Made by a program: the position numbers and the translations under genes. Source: GCA-2709075 sp964492555 (GTDB taxonomy: Bacteria; Pseudomonadota; Alphaproteobacteria; MPNO01; UBA2964). From it: 64,000 bases of DNA. The stretch's first letter is position 1; each line of letters starts with the position of its first letter. Shown piece after piece: positions 61,202 through 64,000 of this stretch. A model generated the notes under the pieces. It ran no database searches and was not told the origin of the DNA. It saw only the letters and a list, made by a program, of their open reading frames with translations. The stretch is from positions 1 through 64,000 of the forward strand of contig CAZBKQ010000004.1 of NCBI GenBank assembly GCA_964492555.1, read 5' to 3'.

Positions 61202-61830
61202 TGGAAGTAATCCTTCTCGAACGGATCGAGAAGCTCGGCCAGATGGGTGACGTGGTCACGGTCAAGCCGGGATTTGCGCGCAACTATCTGCTGCCGCAGA
61301 AAAAGGCGCTTCGCGCGACCAAGGATAACAGAACGACTTTCGAGACCCAGCGGGCCCAGTTGGAAGCTGTCAATCTCGAACGCCGCTCCGAAGCGGAATC
61401 CGTCGGCTCGAAGCTGGACGGCGAGTCCTTCGTGATTGTCCGCCAGGCGAGCGACAACAATCAGCTTTACGGCTCAGTGACGGTGCGCAATATCGCCCAG
61501 GCGATTACCGAAGCGGGCTTTACCATCGACAGCAAGCAGGTCCAGATGGGCAATCCCATCAAGACGCTGGGGCTTCACCCGATCCGCATCATGTTGCATC
61601 CGGAAGTGGCGGTAACCGTTACCGCCAATGTCGCGCGCTCGGAAGAAGAAGCGCAGCTTCAGGCCGAGGGCCGCATGCCCAACGAAGCGGATGACGATGC
61701 GGCGGCTGAAGACGACGGACCCGATTACACGGATATGGCCCTTGAACTGGCCGAGCAGACCGACCTAGAGGATCGCCCGGCAGATGATGCTGAAGGCGAC
61801 GAAACGGAACAAGACACTCAGCCCGCGTAG
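61201..61830 (+). CDS. rplI: 50S ribosomal protein L9
   Basis: The 209-aa protein begins MEVILLERIEKLGQMGDVVT with VKPGFARNYLLPQKKALRAT, the L9 signature. The C-domain ends around GLHPIRIMLHPEVAVTVTAN. A further 55 acidic residues (EADDDAAAEDDGPDYTDMAL and onward) extend it beyond the 150 aa of E. coli L9, as in other alphaproteobacteria. AGGAGG in the end of the DUF2232 gene is its ribosome site. Confidence 0.96.
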   Translation: MEVILLERIEKLGQMGDVVTVKPGFARNYLLPQKKALRATKDNRTTFETQRAQLEAVNLERRSEAESVGSKLDGESFVIVRQASDNNQLYGSVTVRNIAQAITEAGFTIDSKQVQMGNPIKTLGLHPIRIMLHPEVAVTVTANVARSEEEAQLQAEGRMPNEADDDAAAEDDGPDYTDMALELAEQTDLEDRPADDAEGDETEQDTQPA

Positions 61831-61920
61831 CGGCAGCGCGCAAGCGGGAAAATACCGCCAGGCTTTTATTCGTTTTGCCCGGCGCGGCAATGTCACGCCC
61901 GGAATTGAAAGTCCCCTGTC

Positions 61921-63882
61921 ATGATTATGTGGCGGGGGACTTCTCTTTCTACTCTTCTCCACGGCTCCATTCTGGTGCTGTTGCTGGTGGGAATACCCGT
62001 CATCATATTCATATTGGATGACGCTGCGCGTCAGGGCGGCAATCCGGGCGCGCAAACCGAAACACCCGACAACACCGACAGTCCCAACCCGGACGCGCCC
62101 GGCTCTACCGTGGCGCGCAAGGCGCAACCAAACCTTCCCGATTGGGGTTTGCAGAGACGGGATAAAACCGGTCGGGACGTTGCGCCGCCAAATGAGGACA
62201 CGACGGGTCCTGTCGCGGTGGTACCCATAGAGAATTTGCCGGATCGCGTGCAGGAACGGCTGAAACGGCTCAAAGACGCTATCGAAAACAAGCGAAAGAG
62301 CGCGCAGGCCGCTCCGGATACATCAGCGGGGTTGTCGCTGAATAATCGGCCTGACGATCAGAAGACCGCATCGGTTGGCAATCCGACCGGCGCCGCCACG
62401 AGCCAGGCGGCCCCGACATCCAGCACTGGCGAGAACCAACAATCCGGGGTGACCGAACGCTCTGTCGAAACAGGGTCTCCGGACGTGCAACCCGTGGAGC
62501 CAGGCGGGCAGGAATCCCGCGATCAAGCCACGCGTGCGCTTTCGCAAGTGAATGAGCGACCGCCCCGGGACAAACCGGACTCCCTGGCTGCCGATGCAAA
62601 GACCGGCAACGACAGCCGGAGTCCCGAGAAGCCCGGCGCATCAGATACCGCGCCTACTGATCGTTCACCGATCGACAAAGAGGAAACTACGAAAAATGCC
62701 GGGGCTTCCATACCCGCCCCCGCAAAAACAACGGAGGAAGAATCCGTCGGCGCGCGCCGCGGCGGCGGAACCTTTGGCGCCGGCGGGCCGGGCGGAACCG
62801 GAGTCGAAGGCGAAGGCGCGCGCGGTGAATTGAGCAGAACGAGACAGCGCAAGGTGCCGACAACCGAAATAAAACCGGGGGTCCCGGTAGACTCTGTTGA
62901 TGAATTACTGGAGCGGATGGCCGAGGCGCTGCCCCGTATCGGCCGCGACGCCAAGTTCGGCGTGGCCCGAGACGCACCGTTTGAGGTCCAACAGCGACGC
63001 GCTCAAAATTTCCAGCGCATGATCCGTGCCGCCCAATATGGTCATGCCAACGCCCAATATAACGTGGCGAGGATGCTGATACGCGGCGAAGGCACGACAC
63101 CTGACCTGCCGGCGGCGATAAAGTGGTTGGAGAAAGCCGCCGAACGCAATTATGAACGGGCGCAGCTCCTTCTGGGCTATATCGCCGCAGGCGGCGGCGG
63201 AAATCAGAAAAAAAATCTTGGCGATGCCGATTTCTGGTGGGCGCTTGCCGAACGCCAGGGAAGCACGGCGGCCAAACAGGCGCGAAAATTGTTGAGACCG
63301 AAACTGCTCTCCGGTGACATTTTACATTCACAACGCCGTCAGGGAGAATTCCGCCGGCTGTTCGATTTTCTTCCTAAACCATTCCGCGAGGTCGGCGGCG
63401 GCCACGGCATTGGCGACGACCTCATGGAGGCGGCGGCGGCGGGCGATACCAGGGCGCTGTTGAAAGCGTTGCTTCAGGGCGCGGACGTGGACGGGCAGGA
63501 CACGTTCGGCAAGACCGCAATGATCAACGCGGCATGGAGAGGGCGCAGCGAAATCCTCCGGATATTGCTTGATCATGGCGCGGACCTTGAGGTCGGCGAC
63601 AACAGGCGCCGGACACCCGTTATGTGGAGCGCCATCAACGGGCACGCGGACGTCATCGATGAATTGCTTGTGGCCGGGGCCGAACCGGATATTCCAGACG
63701 ATGAAGGGCTCACGCCTCTCATGCGCGCCGCCTCGAACGGCCATAAAAAAATCGTCGAAAGATTGATTGTCGCCGGTGCGGACCCGTTTAAACGCGACAA
63801 GGATGGAAGATCCGCCCTCGACCACGCCCGCCGCGAGGGGCACAAGGATATCATCGCCCGTCTCAAAGCCGTTAAGCGCTAG
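61921..63882 (+). CDS. Membrane-anchored protein with Sel1 and ankyrin repeats
   Basis: The 653-aa protein starts MIMWRGTSLSTLLHGSILVL and has one membrane helix (to about residue 32). Residues 40-300 are low-complexity, rich in Pro, Thr, Ser, Gly, Asp and Glu, and probably disordered; a Gly-rich stretch (RRGGGTFGAGGPGGTGVEGE) ends it. Sel1-like repeats follow at about 355-435 (QYGHANAQYNVARMLIRGEG, then AIKWLEKAAERNYERAQLLL), and four or so ankyrin repeats at 505-650 (NAAWRGRSEILRILLDHGAD, AINGHADVIDELLVAGAEPD). The soluble part is probably periplasmic. It looks like a protein-protein interaction scaffold; the partner is unknown. Confidence 0.82.
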   Translation: MIMWRGTSLSTLLHGSILVLLLVGIPVIIFILDDAARQGGNPGAQTETPDNTDSPNPDAPGSTVARKAQPNLPDWGLQRRDKTGRDVAPPNEDTTGPVAVVPIENLPDRVQERLKRLKDAIENKRKSAQAAPDTSAGLSLNNRPDDQKTASVGNPTGAATSQAAPTSSTGENQQSGVTERSVETGSPDVQPVEPGGQESRDQATRALSQVNERPPRDKPDSLAADAKTGNDSRSPEKPGASDTAPTDRSPIDKEETTKNAGASIPAPAKTTEEESVGARRGGGTFGAGGPGGTGVEGEGARGELSRTRQRKVPTTEIKPGVPVDSVDELLERMAEALPRIGRDAKFGVARDAPFEVQQRRAQNFQRMIRAAQYGHANAQYNVARMLIRGEGTTPDLPAAIKWLEKAAERNYERAQLLLGYIAAGGGGNQKKNLGDADFWWALAERQGSTAAKQARKLLRPKLLSGDILHSQRRQGEFRRLFDFLPKPFREVGGGHGIGDDLMEAAAAGDTRALLKALLQGADVDGQDTFGKTAMINAAWRGRSEILRILLDHGADLEVGDNRRRTPVMWSAINGHADVIDELLVAGAEPDIPDDEGLTPLMRAASNGHKKIVERLIVAGADPFKRDKDGRSALDHARREGHKDIIARLKAVKR

Positions 63883-63964
63883 GGTAGGACAAGGAACCGT
63901 TTGAATGTACTCTCTCGGCAAAGGACCAGCGGGACCGGCTGTACCAATCGCCGATTGATCAATC

Positions 63965-64000
63965 ATGAGCTTTGAAAAAATCTGCTTTGTGAGTTCCAGC
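63965..64000 (+). CDS. Start of a probable NAD kinase gene, cut by the window end
   Basis: Only twelve codons are visible: MSFEKICFVSSS. The start resembles alphaproteobacterial NAD kinases, which open with FEKIAFVAS-like segments, but twelve residues cannot prove this. The frame is open to the end of the window. Confidence 0.4.
   Translation, partial: MSFEKICFVSSS

Noticed and set aside
1..64000. CRISPR arrays, insertion sequences, prophage or integrase genes
   Set aside because: No regularly spaced repeats, transposase or integrase sequences were seen on either strand.

Overview
The window reads as one scaffold of an alphaproteobacterial chromosome, joined at a 100-N gap (25154-25253). 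The assignment rests on gene content and order: divK-pleD next to rpmG, hdaA, an EipB (DUF1849) gene, an aa3-type oxidase subunit IV microgene, and the long block lptF-lptG-lptD-surA-pdxA-rsmA / gmk-yicC / mltG-fabF-acpP-fabG-fabD / rpsF-rpsR-rplI. I cannot assign an order with confidence; a Rhodospirillales-like lineage is a guess. The DNA is GC-rich and very compact. Several convergent gene pairs overlap at their stop codons, and no stretch longer than 300 bases lacks a gene apart from the assembly gap.

Layout. 1-2.3 kb: tRNA-Ser(GCT), a tandem universal stress protein and small proteins of unknown function. 2.3-9.7 kb: an accessory-looking metabolic or detoxification cluster with three Nu-type glutathione transferases, two paralogous MFS transporters, a carboxymuconolactone-decarboxylase-family protein, a duplicated cupin and a two-domain AhpD-like protein. 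9.8-13.4 kb: gatCAB, with a small membrane protein gene between gatA and gatB. 13.4-25.1 kb: ruvX, an AEC carrier, a flavin reductase-like protein, a parvulin, plsY, dprA, topA, rnr, an S41 protease lipoprotein and rpmG. 25.2-28.8 kb: pleD (cut by the gap), divK, a ROK kinase, eipB and a diguanylate cyclase. 28.8-37.8 kb: aspS, rnd, hdaA, a PerM-type permease, a CDP-alcohol phosphatidyltransferase, a DUF2066 protein, purM, purN, the oxidase subunit and ndk. 37.8-43.8 kb: an interrupted DUF2189 gene, holC, pepA and a membrane protein/glycosyltransferase pair. 43.9-64 kb: LPS transport, fatty acid synthesis and ribosomal protein operons, ending in a Sel1/ankyrin membrane protein and the first codons of a probable NAD kinase gene.

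The most important observation is at 7887-9017 (minus). The AhpD-like gene has an in-frame UGA exactly at the second position of its CxxC motif. The residues around it fit the AhpD catalytic signature E-x11-C-x2-[UGA]-x3-H, and a perfect 7-bp hairpin with a 5-nt loop lies 17 nt downstream, where a bacterial SECIS element belongs. I read this as one 376-residue selenoprotein that automatic annotation would split into two broken genes. It overlaps a glutathione transferase gene by 4 bases and converges on the cupin/CMD/MFS genes, so the locus may be an undescribed thiol/selenol-based detoxification module.

Two other genes carry in-frame stops that do not look like recoding: a DUF2189 membrane protein (UGA) and a small MscS channel (UAG). 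The MscS gene also has a 28-bp tandem duplication of its translation initiation region. purM lacks any usual start codon and seems to begin with ATT. Because this is a gapped assembly, single-base consensus errors must be considered for these three.
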